Counted from the stretch's first letter, positions 20,365 to 34,895 are shown. The stretch is 64,000 nt of DNA from Massilia forsythiae (GCF_012849555.1 NZ_CP051685.1:4278001-4342000), one strand, 5' to 3'. Program-made: numbers and translations. The notes: generated by a model from the sequence alone, not told the origin.

Positions 20365-23300
20365 GTGCGCCTTTCCTCCATCAAATTGTCGGGATTTAAG
20401 TCTTTCGTCGATCCCACCAATTTCCAGGTGCCGGGGCAGCTGGTCGGCGTGGTCGGCCCCAACGGCTGCGGCAAGTCGAACATCATCGACGCCGTGCGCT
20501 GGGTGCTGGGCGAGTCGCGCGCGTCCGAGCTGCGCGGCGAATCGATGCAGGACGTGATCTTCAACGGCTCGACCCACCGCAAGGCGGCCGGGCGCGCCTC
20601 GGTCGAGCTGGTGTTCGACAATAACGCCGGCAAGGCGGCCGGGCAGTGGGGCCAGTACGCCGAGATCGCGGTCAAGCGCACCCTCACGCGCGACGGCACC
20701 TCCACCTATTACATCAACGGCCAGCCGGTGCGGCGGCGCGACATCCAGGACATCTTCCTCGGCACCGGCCTGGGGCCGCGCGCCTACGCCATCATCGGCC
20801 AAGGCATGATCGCGCGCATCATCGAGTCGCGTCCGGAAGAACTGCGCGTGTTCCTGGAGGAGGCGGCCGGCGTCTCCAAGTACAAGGAGCGCCGGCGCGA
20901 GACCGAGAACCGCCTGTCCGACACGCGCGAGAACCTGCAGCGGGTCGAGGACATCCTGCGCGAGCTGAACGCCAACCTGGACAAGCTGGAAGCGCAGGCG
21001 GCGGTGGCGAACCGCTTCCGCCAGCTGCAGGCCGACCAGGAAGAAAAGCAGAAGCTGCTGTGGCTGCTGCGCAAGAACGAAGCCAAGGCCGAGCAGGCGC
21101 GCTGGTTCCTGGAGATGGAGCAGGCGCAGACCGCTCTGGAACAGCAGACCGCGGCGCTACGCCACCACGAGCTGGAACTGGAGCGCATGCGCCAGGCCCA
21201 TTACGCCACCGGCGACCGCTTGCACGCCGCCCAGGGCGCGCTGTACCAGACCAATGCCGAAATCGGCAGCCTGGAGGCGCAGATCAGGTTCGTGGTCGAG
21301 TCGCGCACCCGGCTGCAGAACCAGATCGCCACCTTGTCCGCCCAGGGCGAAGGCTGGCAAAGCCAGGCGCAGGAACTGCAGGAACAGCTGGAAGAAGCCG
21401 AGTACCGGCTGGAAGAACTGGCGGCGCGCGCGGAAGGCGCGCAGATCGCCGTGGAAGCGCATGGCGAGCGCCTGCCGGCGCTGGAAGCGGCCTGGCGCAC
21501 GGCGCAGGACCAGGCCGGCGAGGCGCGCGCGCGCATCATGGGCGTGCGCCAGCGCATCGAACTGGCGGCGGCGCACGGGCGCAACGCGGCCTCCATCCTG
21601 GCCAACCTGGCCACCCGGCGCGAGCGCCTGCAGCAGGAGCGCGCCGGCCTGGACCTGCCGGACGCCGGGCGCCTGGACGACTTGCGCATGGACCTCGAGG
21701 AAAAGCAGCTGGCGCTGGAAGAGGCCAATTTGCTGCTGGAGGGCGCCGCCGCCAGCCAGGCGGCCAGCGAGCAGGAACGGCGCCAGGCGCACGCCAAGGC
21801 GCAGGAAGAAGCCGGCGCCAATGCCAGGCTGGAGGCGCGCCTGGCCGCGCTGCGCCAGCTGCAGGAGCGGGTGCAGACCCAGGGCAAGGTCCAGCCCTGG
21901 CTCAGGAAACACGAACTCGACGGCCTGCCGCGCCTGTGGCAAAAGCTCGACATCGAGGCCGGCTGGGAGACCGCGCTGGAATCGGTGCTGCGCGAACGCA
22001 CCGGCGCGCTCGAGATCAGCAACCTGGACTGGGCGCGCGGCTTCTTCGGCGACGCGCCGCCGGCGCGCATGGCGGTGTACACGCCGGCGACCGGCAGCGG
22101 CGCCACGCCCGGGCACCACGGCCTGAAACCCTTCGCCAGCCTGCTCAGGCTGAACGATCCGGGCCTGCGCGGCATGCTCGACGACTGGCTGCTGAACGTG
22201 TACGCGGCCGACGATCCCGGCAGCGCGCTGGCCCAGCGCGCGCGCCTGCCCGAGGGCGGCGCCTTCGTTACGCCGAACGGCCACATGGTCACGCGCTCCA
22301 GCGTGCGCTTCTACGCCGCCGACGCCGAGCAGGACGGCGTGCTGGCGCGCCAGCACGAGATCGACAACATCGACAAGCAGCTGCGCGCCCAGGCGCTGAT
22401 GCTGGACGAGGCGCGCATCCGCGCCACCCGCGCCGACGCCGCCGTCACCGAACTGCAGCGCCGCCTGCAGGAGGGCCGGCAGCGCGTGGCCACGCTGCAG
22501 CGCGAAACCCATGCCCTGCAGATCGACGTGGTGCGCCAGGGCGAGGTCGAGGCGCGCTACAACCAGCGCAGTGGGCAGATCGGCGCCGAGCTCGACGAGA
22601 TCGCGGCCCAGGAAGCCGAGGCGCGCCAGGCCAGGGCGGAAGCCGAAGCCCAGTTCGAGGAGCTCGACCTGGAACTGGCCGAGCTGCAGGGCGCGCACGA
22701 GGACGGGCAAGCCGCATTCGAAGGCCAGGAGCGCGGCCTGGCCGAAGCGCGCGCGCGCCTGCGCGAACTGGAGCGCGCGGCCCAGGAAGCGCTGTTCGCC
22801 GAAAAGACCGGGCGCGCACGCATCGAGGAGCTGCGCAGGAGCGGCGCCACCACCGGCCAGCAGGCGGCCCAGGTGGCGCAGGGCGTCGCCGCGGCGCGCC
22901 TGGAACTGGCGGCGCTGGAATCAGGCAGTGTGGCCGAAGGCTTGCAGGAATTGCTGGCGCGCCGCAGCGGCCAGGAAGAAGCGCTGGCCGACGCCCGTCA
23001 CGAGCTCGACCAGCTGGCCCAGGGCTTGCGCGCGCTCGAAGAGGCGCGCATGGGCGCCGAGCGCAGCCTGCAGCCGCAGCGCGAGCGCATCACCGAGATG
23101 CAGCTGAAGGAGCAGGCCGCGCGCCTGAACCAGGAGCAGTTCGCCGATGCCTTGAAGAGCACCGGCGCCGACGAGGCAGCATTATCGGAAAAGCTCGACC
23201 CGGACATGAAACCGTCGTGGCTGCAGGGCGAGGTCACGCGCCTGACGAATGCGATTTCCGCGCTGGGCGCAGTCAACCTGGCGGCGGTCGAGGAACTGGC

Positions 23301-23877
23301 GCAGGCCACCGAGCGCAAGCAGTTCCTCGACGCCCAGAACAACGATTTATTGGAAGCGATCGGCACGCTGGAAGGGGCGATCGCACGCATCGACCGCGAA
23401 TCGCGCGACCTGCTGCAAGACACCTTCGACCGGGTCAACGGCCATTTCTCGGAATTGTTCCCGATCCTGTTCGGCGGCGGCAATGCCAAGCTGGTGATGA
23501 CCGGCGACGAGATCCTCGACGCCGGCGTGCAGGTGATGGCGCAGCCGCCGGGCAAGAAGAACGCCACCATCCACTTGCTGTCCGGCGGCGAAAAGGCGCT
23601 CACCGCGACCGCGCTGGTGTTTTCGATGTTCCGCCTGAACCCGGCGCCGTTCTGCCTGCTGGACGAGGTCGACGCGCCGCTCGACGACGCCAATACCGAG
23701 CGCTTCTGCCGCATGGTGCAGCGCATGTCGGACCAGACCCAGTTCCTGTTCATCTCGCATAACAAGATCGCGATGGAGATGGCCAATCAGCTGATCGGCG
23801 TGACCATGCAGGAGCAAGGCGTGTCGCGCATCGTCGCCGTCGACATGGAAGCGGCGGCCAGCCTGGCAGCGGCTTGA
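20365..23877 (+). CDS. smc: Chromosome partition protein SMC
   Basis: SMC is the ATPase of the bacterial condensin that organises and segregates the chromosome. At 1170 residues it is full length. The N terminus has the Walker A GPNGCGKSN (about residues 32-40). Two long coiled coils (about 170-500 and 670-1000) flank a hinge (about 510-650, containing FVTPNGHMVTRSSVRFYA). The C-terminal head has the signature LLSGGEKALTATALVFSMF and Walker B FCLLDEVDAPLDDAN. Translation starts at a GTG (20365). In related genomes smc is followed directly by zipA and ligA; here a catalase gene intervenes. A TATGAT at 20322-20327 may be its -10 box. Confidence 0.97.
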   Translation: MRLSSIKLSGFKSFVDPTNFQVPGQLVGVVGPNGCGKSNIIDAVRWVLGESRASELRGESMQDVIFNGSTHRKAAGRASVELVFDNNAGKAAGQWGQYAEIAVKRTLTRDGTSTYYINGQPVRRRDIQDIFLGTGLGPRAYAIIGQGMIARIIESRPEELRVFLEEAAGVSKYKERRRETENRLSDTRENLQRVEDILRELNANLDKLEAQAAVANRFRQLQADQEEKQKLLWLLRKNEAKAEQARWFLEMEQAQTALEQQTAALRHHELELERMRQAHYATGDRLHAAQGALYQTNAEIGSLEAQIRFVVESRTRLQNQIATLSAQGEGWQSQAQELQEQLEEAEYRLEELAARAEGAQIAVEAHGERLPALEAAWRTAQDQAGEARARIMGVRQRIELAAAHGRNAASILANLATRRERLQQERAGLDLPDAGRLDDLRMDLEEKQLALEEANLLLEGAAASQAASEQERRQAHAKAQEEAGANARLEARLAALRQLQERVQTQGKVQPWLRKHELDGLPRLWQKLDIEAGWETALESVLRERTGALEISNLDWARGFFGDAPPARMAVYTPATGSGATPGHHGLKPFASLLRLNDPGLRGMLDDWLLNVYAADDPGSALAQRARLPEGGAFVTPNGHMVTRSSVRFYAADAEQDGVLARQHEIDNIDKQLRAQALMLDEARIRATRADAAVTELQRRLQEGRQRVATLQRETHALQIDVVRQGEVEARYNQRSGQIGAELDEIAAQEAEARQARAEAEAQFEELDLELAELQGAHEDGQAAFEGQERGLAEARARLRELERAAQEALFAEKTGRARIEELRRSGATTGQQAAQVAQGVAAARLELAALESGSVAEGLQELLARRSGQEEALADARHELDQLAQGLRALEEARMGAERSLQPQRERITEMQLKEQAARLNQEQFADALKSTGADEAALSEKLDPDMKPSWLQGEVTRLTNAISALGAVNLAAVEELAQATERKQFLDAQNNDLLEAIGTLEGAIARIDRESRDLLQDTFDRVNGHFSELFPILFGGGNAKLVMTGDEILDAGVQVMAQPPGKKNATIHLLSGGEKALTATALVFSMFRLNPAPFCLLDEVDAPLDDANTERFCRMVQRMSDQTQFLFISHNKIAMEMANQLIGVTMQEQGVSRIVAVDMEAAASLAAA

Positions 23878-23993
23878 CGCCGGGATGGTAAATACAGAAA
23901 AGCTATTGAATAGATAAATATTGTCAATTTCATATATTGATGGGCCAGGATTTATGATTCCTATCTCCTGAACTGTTTCAATAGGTTTTACGT

Positions 23994-25547
23994 ATGGAAT
24001 TGATGAAGATGTCGATGGGCCGCGTTGCGCTGTGCACGCTGGCCGCAACCGGTGGCCTGCTGTTGCTGGCGCAAGGCGCGTATGCGCAGCAAGTGATGAC
24101 GAAGGACAATGGCGCCGCCGTCGGCGACAACCAGAACAGCCAGACCGCCGGCCCCAACGGTCCGACCCTGCTGCAGGACGTGCAACTGGTGCAGAAGCTG
24201 CAGCGTTTCGACCGCGAGCGCATTCCCGAGCGCGTGGTGCACGCGACCGGCACCGGCGCGCACGGCAGCTTCGTCGCCACCGACGACCTGTCCGACCTCA
24301 CCAAGGCAAAGCTGTTCAGCCGCAATACCGTCACACCGGTGTTCGTGCGCTTTTCCACCGTGATCCCGAGCCGTTCCGGCACCGAGACCGTGCGCGACCC
24401 GCGCGGCTTCGCCACCAAGTTCTATACCCAGGAAGGCAACTGGGACCTGGTCGGCAACAACCTGCCGATCTTCTTCATCCGCGACGCGATGAAGTTTCCG
24501 GACATGATCCACGCGCTGAAACCCGATCCGGTCACCAACGTGCAGGAGCCGGAACGCGTGTTCGATTTCTTCTCGCACATCCCGGAATCGACCCAGATGC
24601 TGACCCGCGTGTATTCGAACTACGGTACGCCGGCCAGTTACCGCCAGATGAACGGCAGCAGCGTGCACGCGCTCAAGCTGGTCAACGCCAGGGGCGACTA
24701 CGTGTACGCCAAGTTCGCCTGGAAGTCCCAGCAGGGCGAGCGCAACCTGCGCCCGCAGGAAATCCCGCTGGTGCAGGGCAAGACCACCAGCCACCTGACC
24801 ACCGACTTGTACGATGCCATCAAGGCCGGCAAGTTCCCGAAATGGGACTTGACCGTGCAGGTGCTGCGTCCGCAGGACTTGAACAAGTTCGATTTCGATC
24901 CGCTCGACGCCACCAAGATCTGGCCGGGCATCCCAGAGCGCAAGGTCGGCACCATGACGCTGGGCCGCGTGCCGGACAACTTCTTCGAGTCGACCGAGCA
25001 GGTCGCCATGGCGCCGGGTAACCTGATTCCGGGCATCGAGGCATCGGAAGACCGTATGCTGCAAGGCCGCCTGTTCTCGTACATCGATACCCAGCACCAC
25101 CGCCTCGGCGCCAACTTCCAGTCGCTGCCGATCAACCGCCCGCTGGTGCCGGTGCTGAACAACAACCAGGACGGCGCCGCCAACATCTCGGGGCGCAAGG
25201 GCAGCGTCAACTACCAGCCGAGCCGCCTCGAGGGCGCGCTGGTCGAGGACCCGCAGGCGCGCAGCAGCCAGCTGCCGCTGACCGGCACCACCCAGCAGCA
25301 GCGCATCGCCAAGACCCTGAACTTCCGCCAGGCCGGCGACTTCTACCGCGCGCTGGGCGCCCAGGACCGTGACGACCTGATCGTCAACCTGTCCGGCGAC
25401 CTCAAGCGTGTGAAGAACCAGGATACCCTGAACACGATGCTGTCCTATTTCTGGAAGGCCGACGCCGACTATGGCAAGCGCCTGGCCAAGGCCGTCGGCG
25501 TGGACGGCGAGCGCATCGCCAGGCTGGCCGCCGCCCTGCAGGAATAA
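23994..25547 (+). CDS. Exported monofunctional heme catalase
   Basis: A 517-residue heme catalase that disproportionates hydrogen peroxide. Catalytic H83 lies in RVVHATGTGAHG, N155 in LVGNNLPIFFIRD and the proximal heme-ligand Y363 in RLFSYIDTQHHRLG; isoleucine replaces the common proline after that tyrosine. A signal peptide is clear: a basic start, the hydrophobic LCTLAATGGLLLLAQGAYA and cleavage after AYA near residue 31, so the enzyme is periplasmic. It sits between smc and zipA, behind an AT-rich leader and in front of a strong terminator, so it is its own transcription unit. The leader holds CTATT-G-AATAG and ATAG/GTAT half-sites that recall OxyR boxes, but the spacing is not convincing. 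Confidence 0.95.
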   Translation: MELMKMSMGRVALCTLAATGGLLLLAQGAYAQQVMTKDNGAAVGDNQNSQTAGPNGPTLLQDVQLVQKLQRFDRERIPERVVHATGTGAHGSFVATDDLSDLTKAKLFSRNTVTPVFVRFSTVIPSRSGTETVRDPRGFATKFYTQEGNWDLVGNNLPIFFIRDAMKFPDMIHALKPDPVTNVQEPERVFDFFSHIPESTQMLTRVYSNYGTPASYRQMNGSSVHALKLVNARGDYVYAKFAWKSQQGERNLRPQEIPLVQGKTTSHLTTDLYDAIKAGKFPKWDLTVQVLRPQDLNKFDFDPLDATKIWPGIPERKVGTMTLGRVPDNFFESTEQVAMAPGNLIPGIEASEDRMLQGRLFSYIDTQHHRLGANFQSLPINRPLVPVLNNNQDGAANISGRKGSVNYQPSRLEGALVEDPQARSSQLPLTGTTQQQRIAKTLNFRQAGDFYRALGAQDRDDLIVNLSGDLKRVKNQDTLNTMLSYFWKADADYGKRLAKAVGVDGERIARLAAALQE

Positions 25548-25603
25548 GCGGCCATCCCCGTGCCGGCATCCTGATTGCGCCGGAAGGGCGCCGCCGGCTA
25601 CCG

Positions 25604-25632
25604 AGCCATCCCCGCGGGGATGGCTTTTTTTC
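25604..25632 (+). terminator. Rho-independent terminator after the catalase gene
   Basis: AGCCATCCCC pairs with GGGGATGGCT around a minimal GC centre, followed by eight T (25625-25632). It isolates the catalase gene from zipA. Confidence 0.92.
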
Positions 25633-25816
25633 GTCCGTGCGCGGCCGAGCGGCGTGGCGCCAATCGTTGCCTTCGTGTTACCCTCGCGTGGTGAATCCAT
25701 TGTCCAAGCCCTTGCCTGCGCCCGAGCGGATCGGGTGAGCATGCAGGCTTTCGCCAATCGATGAAAATATTGCTAATCGAATTACAACAACTAGACGTAT
25801 CCAAGGCACAAGCAGC

Positions 25817-30426
<4,610 letters not shown>

Positions 30427-30430
<4 letters not shown>

Positions 30431-30963
30431 GCGTCCGCGAGATCCTGAAAATGGGCGACCCGCGCCTGCTGCGCACCGCCGCACCGGTCACCGCCTTCGA
30501 CACGCCCGAGCTGCACGCGCTGGTGGCCGACCTGTTCGAGACCATGCGCGCGGTCGACGGCGCCGGCCTGGCCGCGCCGCAGATCGGCGTCGACCTGCAG
30601 GTGGTGATCTTCGGCTTCGGGCGCAACGGGCGCTATCCGGATGCGCCGGCGGTGCCGGAAACGGTATTGATCAATCCGCTGCTGACGCCCTTGTCGGACC
30701 AGATGGAAGAGGGCTTCGAAGGCTGCCTGTCGGTGCCCGGCCTGCGCGGCAGCGTGCCGCGCCACACGCGCCTGCGTTATGAAGGTGTCGACCAGTACGG
30801 CGCGCGCATCGTGCGCGAGGTCGACGGCTTCCATGCGCGCGTGGTGCAGCACGAGGTTGACCATTTGTTCGGCATCCTGTACCCGATGCGCATCCGCGAC
30901 TTTTCCCGCTTCGGCTTCACCGAAGTGCTGTTTCCCGGACTCGACCCGAAGGCCGACGATTGA
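30427..30963 (+). CDS. def: Peptide deformylase
   Basis: The enzyme removes the N-formyl group from new proteins. The three motifs are intact: [10 protein letters not shown] (from G45), EGCLSVP with metal ligand C100, and HEVDHL with H142, E143 and H146. The GTG at 30427, overlapping the galU stop (GTGA), gives 178 residues beginning [15 protein letters not shown]; an ATG 18 bases upstream would add MQRGQA and is less likely. This is probably a second deformylase, as the housekeeping copy usually lies beside fmt. Its stop overlaps the start of the following outer-membrane protein gene. Confidence 0.95.
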
Positions 30964-31508
30964 ACGCTTACCGACATATCCGCCCGCTAGCGCTGGCCGC
31001 ATCCCTGGCGCTGCTCGCCGGCGGCGCGCAGGCGCAGGCCACTGCACGACCTGCCACCCAGGCCGGTACGCCGGCGCCTGCGGATAAACTGTTTACCTGG
31101 ATCGACGCCGATCCCAAAGCCGAGCTGTGGCTCGACAGCGGCTTTGCCACCTACCACTTCGACCGCGACAAGAACCTGAACGGCGGCAACCGCGGCCTGG
31201 GCGCGGAATACCGTTTTTCCGGCACCATGGCGGCGGTGGCCGGGCGCTTCGTCAACAGCGACCGCGTGTATTCGAACTACGCCGGCGTGATCTGGCAGCC
31301 GTGGGCGCTCGGGCCGGTGCGCCTGGGCGCCGCCATCGCCGCCTTCGACGGCTACCCGAAGATGCGCGACCGCGGCTGGTTCCCGGCGCTGATTCCTACT
31401 TTTACCTATGAGTACGAGCGTGTTGGCGTCAACGTCGGCGTGATCCCGAGTTACAAGGACCGCCTGTACGGCGGGATTTCGGTGCAATTGAAGGTCAAGC
31501 TGTTCTGA
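30960..31508 (+). CDS. Small predicted outer-membrane beta-barrel protein
   Basis: A 182-residue exported protein. The signal peptide (residues 1-26, [18 protein letters not shown]) is followed by a short Ala/Pro linker and then amphipathic strands such as [37 protein letters not shown] and [14 protein letters not shown]. It ends in LKVKLF, the C-terminal aromatic pattern of outer-membrane barrels. The size and pattern recall PagP-like small barrels, but catalytic residues could not be assigned. It starts at a TTG overlapping the def stop, so it belongs to the ligA-galU-def run. Confidence 0.7.
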   Translation: MNAYRHIRPLALAASLALLAGGAQAQATARPATQAGTPAPADKLFTWIDADPKAELWLDSGFATYHFDRDKNLNGGNRGLGAEYRFSGTMAAVAGRFVNSDRVYSNYAGVIWQPWALGPVRLGAAIAAFDGYPKMRDRGWFPALIPTFTYEYERVGVNVGVIPSYKDRLYGGISVQLKVKLF

Positions 31509-31606
31509 CGCCGGTTTGCATGTCGTTGCGGCACGGATTATGCCGGCGTCGCCGATCGCCGCATGGACGGCGGCTACACCGCGACAAATCGACCGGCGGC
31601 GGTATA

Positions 31607-31621
31607 GCCGTCCACCCTACG
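31607..31621. repeat. Half-copy of the GCCGTCCACCCTAC repeat
   Basis: GCCGTCCACCCTAC is identical to 20287-20300. It sits between the convergent ends of the outer-membrane protein gene (31508) and the MCE lipoprotein gene (31628), with a degenerate partner arm GGACGGCGGCTA near 31565-31576. Confidence 0.6.
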
Positions 31622-31627
31622 TAGCGA

Positions 31628-32302
31628 TCACGATACCGCGCCGACCAGCGCTGCGGCGTCGGCGGCGATGCGGCGCAGCAGTTCCGTGACCGCCTGCGCC
31701 TGGGCTTGCGGGCTGTCGCCGCTGGCCGCCACTTCATACACCCGTTCCTCGCCGCGCGCGGCGTTCACTGCCGCCGCCGCGTTGGCGGCGGCGCTGCCGG
31801 CATCGGGCGTGCGTCCCAGCACGCCGAAGCGTACCTTGCCGACCAGCTTGCGCTGGCCGCGCACGTAATCCATGCGCACCAGGTCGACCCGCAGCGAGGC
31901 GCGCGGATGCAGCGGCGTGCAATCGGCATCGCACACGCGCCAGCCGGGTAGGCGCTGCTGCAGGGCAGCGGTGAATTCGCGCGAGGCGCCGACCTCGATG
32001 CGCTCGGCCCAGTAGGTGTCCGGCCATTCGGCCACGGTGCTGTCGTCGACCTTGTAGCGCACGCGGCGCGCGACCAGGTACTCCGGGATGTCCAGGCGCC
32101 CGACCGCCAGCACCGGCATGGCGGCATCCATGCTGCGTGGCGGTGCCGCCGATGCGATCAGCGGCACCGCGCTGGGCAGCGACAGCAGGGTGGCGGGCGG
32201 CGTCGAGGCGCAGCCAGACAGCACCGACGCCAGCGCAAACAGGGCACCTAGGGCAGGCAGGCGGCGCGCGGCGCGCGGCGATGGGGTCGTGAATCCGTTC
32301 AT
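31628..32302 (-). CDS. ABC-transport auxiliary lipoprotein (PqiC-like)
   Basis: A 224-residue lipoprotein. The signal peptide ends in the lipobox VLSGC, so C about residue 30 is lipidated. The mature part (PVLAVGRLDIPEYLVARRVRYKVDDSTVAEWPDTYWAERIE, in parts) matches the auxiliary lipoprotein family (PqiC/DUF330) that sits in the outer-membrane side of MCE transport systems. The ATG at 32302 overlaps the end of the MCE gene by four bases. Last gene of the operon. Confidence 0.88.
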   Translation of the reverse strand: MNGFTTPSPRAARRLPALGALFALASVLSGCASTPPATLLSLPSAVPLIASAAPPRSMDAAMPVLAVGRLDIPEYLVARRVRYKVDDSTVAEWPDTYWAERIEVGASREFTAALQQRLPGWRVCDADCTPLHPRASLRVDLVRMDYVRGQRKLVGKVRFGVLGRTPDAGSAAANAAAAVNAARGEERVYEVAASGDSPQAQAQAVTELLRRIAADAAALVGAVS

Positions 32303-33294
32303 TTGCTCTTGTTCCCAAAGATGAGGGCGTTCGGTTTTTCTTCCAGCAGTTCGCTCAGCGAGCGCAGGCCGCGCGCGGCTTGCGACAGGTCGCGCACCGT
32401 GCCTTCCAGGTCGGAGCGCATCGGCGCGCCCGGCGCGGCCAGGTCGGCCACCCGTTCCATCGCCAGGCGCGCGGCTTCCGATGCCTGGCGTGCTTCGACC
32501 AGCGTGCGCTGCAGTTCCGGCTGGGCGCCGGCCACGGTGTCGTTCGAGGTGTTGGCCAGGCGCGTCACGGCTTCCAGGGTCTGCGCCGAATGGTCCTGCA
32601 CGCGGCGGATCGCCTCGGTGGCGGTTTCCAGGGTCTTGCGCGAGTCCACCGTGGTCGCTTTCAACTCGGTCGATGCGGTGCCCAGCAGGGCCTGCGCAGT
32701 GGACAGGGTGTCGCGCACGCTGACCAGGGTCTTCTGCAGGTCCTGTACGGTGGCGCGCATGTCGTTGACGGTATCGCGCAGCGGCAGCTCGGCGACCTGG
32801 TCGATCAGGGCGCCGAAGCGGTCGGCCACCGCCGGGATTTCGGGGTCGTGCGCGCCGCCGCCGGTGACGCCGTGCAGTATCGCCGGCGAATGCGGCACGA
32901 AGTCGAGCTCGATGCCTTTCTGGCCGGTGACGATGCTCTGCGAGGCCAGGCGCGCGCGCAGGCCGCGCGCCACCAGGGTCGGGATGTTCATGGTGCCGTC
33001 CGGCGCACCGCTGATGTTCAGCGCCGACGGTTGCAGCTTGAGCGAGACCGGCACCGTGGTGCGCAGCGAATTGCCGTCGACGTTGATGCCGATCGCGGTC
33101 ACCTGGCCGATGGTCACGCCGCGGAAGGTCACCGGCGCGCCCACCGATAGGCCGCTGACGTTGCCTTCGTAGTAGACGCTGGCTTTCTGCTGCTTGGTGA
33201 ACAGGTCGCTGCCGCTGAGCCAGATGATGGCGGCGACGATGACGACCAGGGTGGCGATGACGAAAGCGCCGATCATGAGGGCGTTGCGTTTCAT
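32299..33294 (-). CDS. MCE-domain substrate-binding protein (MlaD-like)
   Basis: A 331-residue inner-membrane-anchored protein: one membrane helix (residues 6-27), then an MCE domain (about 38-120; YYEGNVSGLSVGAPVTFRGVTIGQVTAI), then a long helical tail with coiled-coil character (about 150-315). MCE proteins form hexameric rings that guide lipids between membranes; the helical tail may form a needle as in PqiB/LetB-type proteins, although only one MCE domain is present. Translationally coupled to the ATPase upstream (overlap 33291-33294) and the lipoprotein downstream. Confidence 0.92.
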   Translation of the reverse strand: MKRNALMIGAFVIATLVVIVAAIIWLSGSDLFTKQQKASVYYEGNVSGLSVGAPVTFRGVTIGQVTAIGINVDGNSLRTTVPVSLKLQPSALNISGAPDGTMNIPTLVARGLRARLASQSIVTGQKGIELDFVPHSPAILHGVTGGGAHDPEIPAVADRFGALIDQVAELPLRDTVNDMRATVQDLQKTLVSVRDTLSTAQALLGTASTELKATTVDSRKTLETATEAIRRVQDHSAQTLEAVTRLANTSNDTVAGAQPELQRTLVEARQASEAARLAMERVADLAAPGAPMRSDLEGTVRDLSQAARGLRSLSELLEEKPNALIFGNKSK

Positions 33295-34118
33295 GCGGGT
33301 TCCTTTTGTTTGTCGGGGGCGGTTGCGGCGCCGTGATCGGCGGCCGCGCCGGCGCCCGTCGATGCGTCGTCTTCCGGCGGCACTTCGCGCCGCAAAAAGG
33401 CGTCCACGGTCGGATGGATGTGCTGTTTGGCCAGGTCGGCCGGCTTGCCGTGGGCGATCGGGTGCTTGCTGTCGGCATCCAGGAAGATGCCGTCGTCGGC
33501 GATGGCGAACAGGCTGGGCAGCTCGTGGCTGACCAGCACGAAGGCGGCGCCGGTGCGCTCGCGGATGTCGAGGATCAGGTCGTCCAGCCGGCGCGAGCTG
33601 ATCGGATCGAGGCCGGCCGAGGGTTCGTCCAGGAACAGCAGTTGCGGCTCGGCGGCGATGGCGCGCGCCAGGCCGACGCGCTTCTTCATGCCGCCGCTCA
33701 GGTCGGCCGGAAAGGCGTCGGCCGAGCCCTCCATGCCGACCCATTCCAGCACCTCGCGTGCGCGCTTCTCGCGCGCCTTGTCGTCCAGCTTGGTGCGCTG
33801 GGTCAGCGGCAGCAGGACGTTTTCCAGCACCGTCATCGACGACCACAGCGCCGCGCTCTGGAACAGCATGCCGAACTTGGCGCGCAGGGCGTCGCGGCCG
33901 GCCTCGTCGCTGTCCCAGAAGTTCACGCCGTCGTAGCAGACTGCGCCGGACGCCGGCGGCAGCAGGCCGACCAGGTGCTTTAGCAGCGTACTCTTGCCGC
34001 AGCCGCTGCCGCCCATCACGGCGAAGATGCAGCCTTCATCCACCTTCAGCGAGACGTGCTCCTGGATCAGGCGGTCGCCGAAGCGCATTTCGAGGTCGTG
34101 TACGGCGAGCAGGCTCAT
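33291..34118 (-). CDS. MlaF-type ABC transporter ATPase
   Basis: A 275-residue ATPase that would power lipid movement by the MCE complex. Walker A is GGSGCGKST (36-44, K42), the signature is DLSGGMKKRVGLARA, Walker B is LLFLDEPSAGLDP and the switch histidine lies in VLVSHELPS. SGGMKKRVGLARA is characteristic of the MlaF/Ttg2A family. The C-terminal 35 residues are Ala/Asp-rich. It lies 12 bases after the permease gene and overlaps the MCE gene. Confidence 0.94.
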   Translation of the reverse strand: MSLLAVHDLEMRFGDRLIQEHVSLKVDEGCIFAVMGGSGCGKSTLLKHLVGLLPPASGAVCYDGVNFWDSDEAGRDALRAKFGMLFQSAALWSSMTVLENVLLPLTQRTKLDDKAREKRAREVLEWVGMEGSADAFPADLSGGMKKRVGLARAIAAEPQLLFLDEPSAGLDPISSRRLDDLILDIRERTGAAFVLVSHELPSLFAIADDGIFLDADSKHPIAHGKPADLAKQHIHPTVDAFLRREVPPEDDASTGAGAAADHGAATAPDKQKEPA

Positions 34119-34130
34119 GGTCGTCCCATG

Positions 34131-34895
34131 TCAGAGGTTCAATGCGTTGGCGCACAGCGCGAATACCGCGTCGAGCACGATGATGCCGACGATGCTGGTG
34201 ACCACCGCGCCGGTGGTCGCCATGCCGACGCCGGCCGCGTTGCGCTTGGTGTACAGGCCGAAATAGGTGCCCACCAGGCCGATCAGGATGCCGAAGGCGA
34301 GCGACTTGCCGGCGCCCAGCGCCAGGTGGATCCAGGTCAGCGATTCGGACGTGCGCTGCAGGTAGCCGGCCATCGAGATGTCGAGCATCGCCGCCGCCAC
34401 GCTCATGCCGCCCAGGATGCCGGTCATGCAGGCGAACACGTACAGCAGCGGCATCATGACCAGCAGCGCGATCACGCGCGGCAGCACCAGGAAGTCGATG
34501 GCCGGCAGGCCCAGCACCTCGAGCGCGTCGATCTCTTCGTTGGCCTGCATCGAGGCCATCTCGGCGGCGAAGGCGGCGCCGGTGCGGCCGGCGATGACGA
34601 CCGCGGTGATGATGGCCGCCATTTCGCGCGCCACTGCGATGCCGACCAGGTCGGCCACGAAGATGCCGGCGCCGAACTTGGCCAGCTGCACCGCGCCGAC
34701 GAAGGCCAGGATCGCGCCCACCAGGAAATTCACGGTGGAGACGATCGGCACCGCGCGCCAGCTGGTGTCGGCCAGCACCCGCACGAAGTCGGCCATGCGG
34801 AAGCGCCAGCCGCCGCCGACCGCCGCCACGCCGGCCAGGATCACTTCGCCGAGGAAGGTGACCGGGCGGCGCGCGCCCGCCAACAGTGCATTCAT
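34131..34895 (-). CDS. MlaE-type ABC transporter permease
   Basis: A 254-residue permease with five to six hydrophobic helices. Diagnostic MlaE segments are AVQLAKFGA, REMAAIITAVVIAGRTGAAFAAEMASMQANEEIDAL and GLPAIDFLVLPR. The ATG at 34895 is chosen; one at 34904 would add three residues. Partner of the ATPase immediately downstream. The dedicated periplasmic shuttle MlaC and the STAS protein MlaB are missing, so this is a paralogue of the Mla system rather than mla itself. Confidence 0.93.
   Translation of the reverse strand: MNALLAGARRPVTFLGEVILAGVAAVGGGWRFRMADFVRVLADTSWRAVPIVSTVNFLVGAILAFVGAVQLAKFGAGIFVADLVGIAVAREMAAIITAVVIAGRTGAAFAAEMASMQANEEIDALEVLGLPAIDFLVLPRVIALLVMMPLLYVFACMTGILGGMSVAAAMLDISMAGYLQRTSESLTWIHLALGAGKSLAFGILIGLVGTYFGLYTKRNAAGVGMATTGAVVTSIVGIIVLDAVFALCANALNL

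Noticed and set aside
23900..23990. OxyR box upstream of the catalase gene.
   Set aside because: ATAG and CTAT half-sites are present but not with the regular 7-base spacing of the OxyR tetramer site; mentioned only as a hint in the catalase entry.
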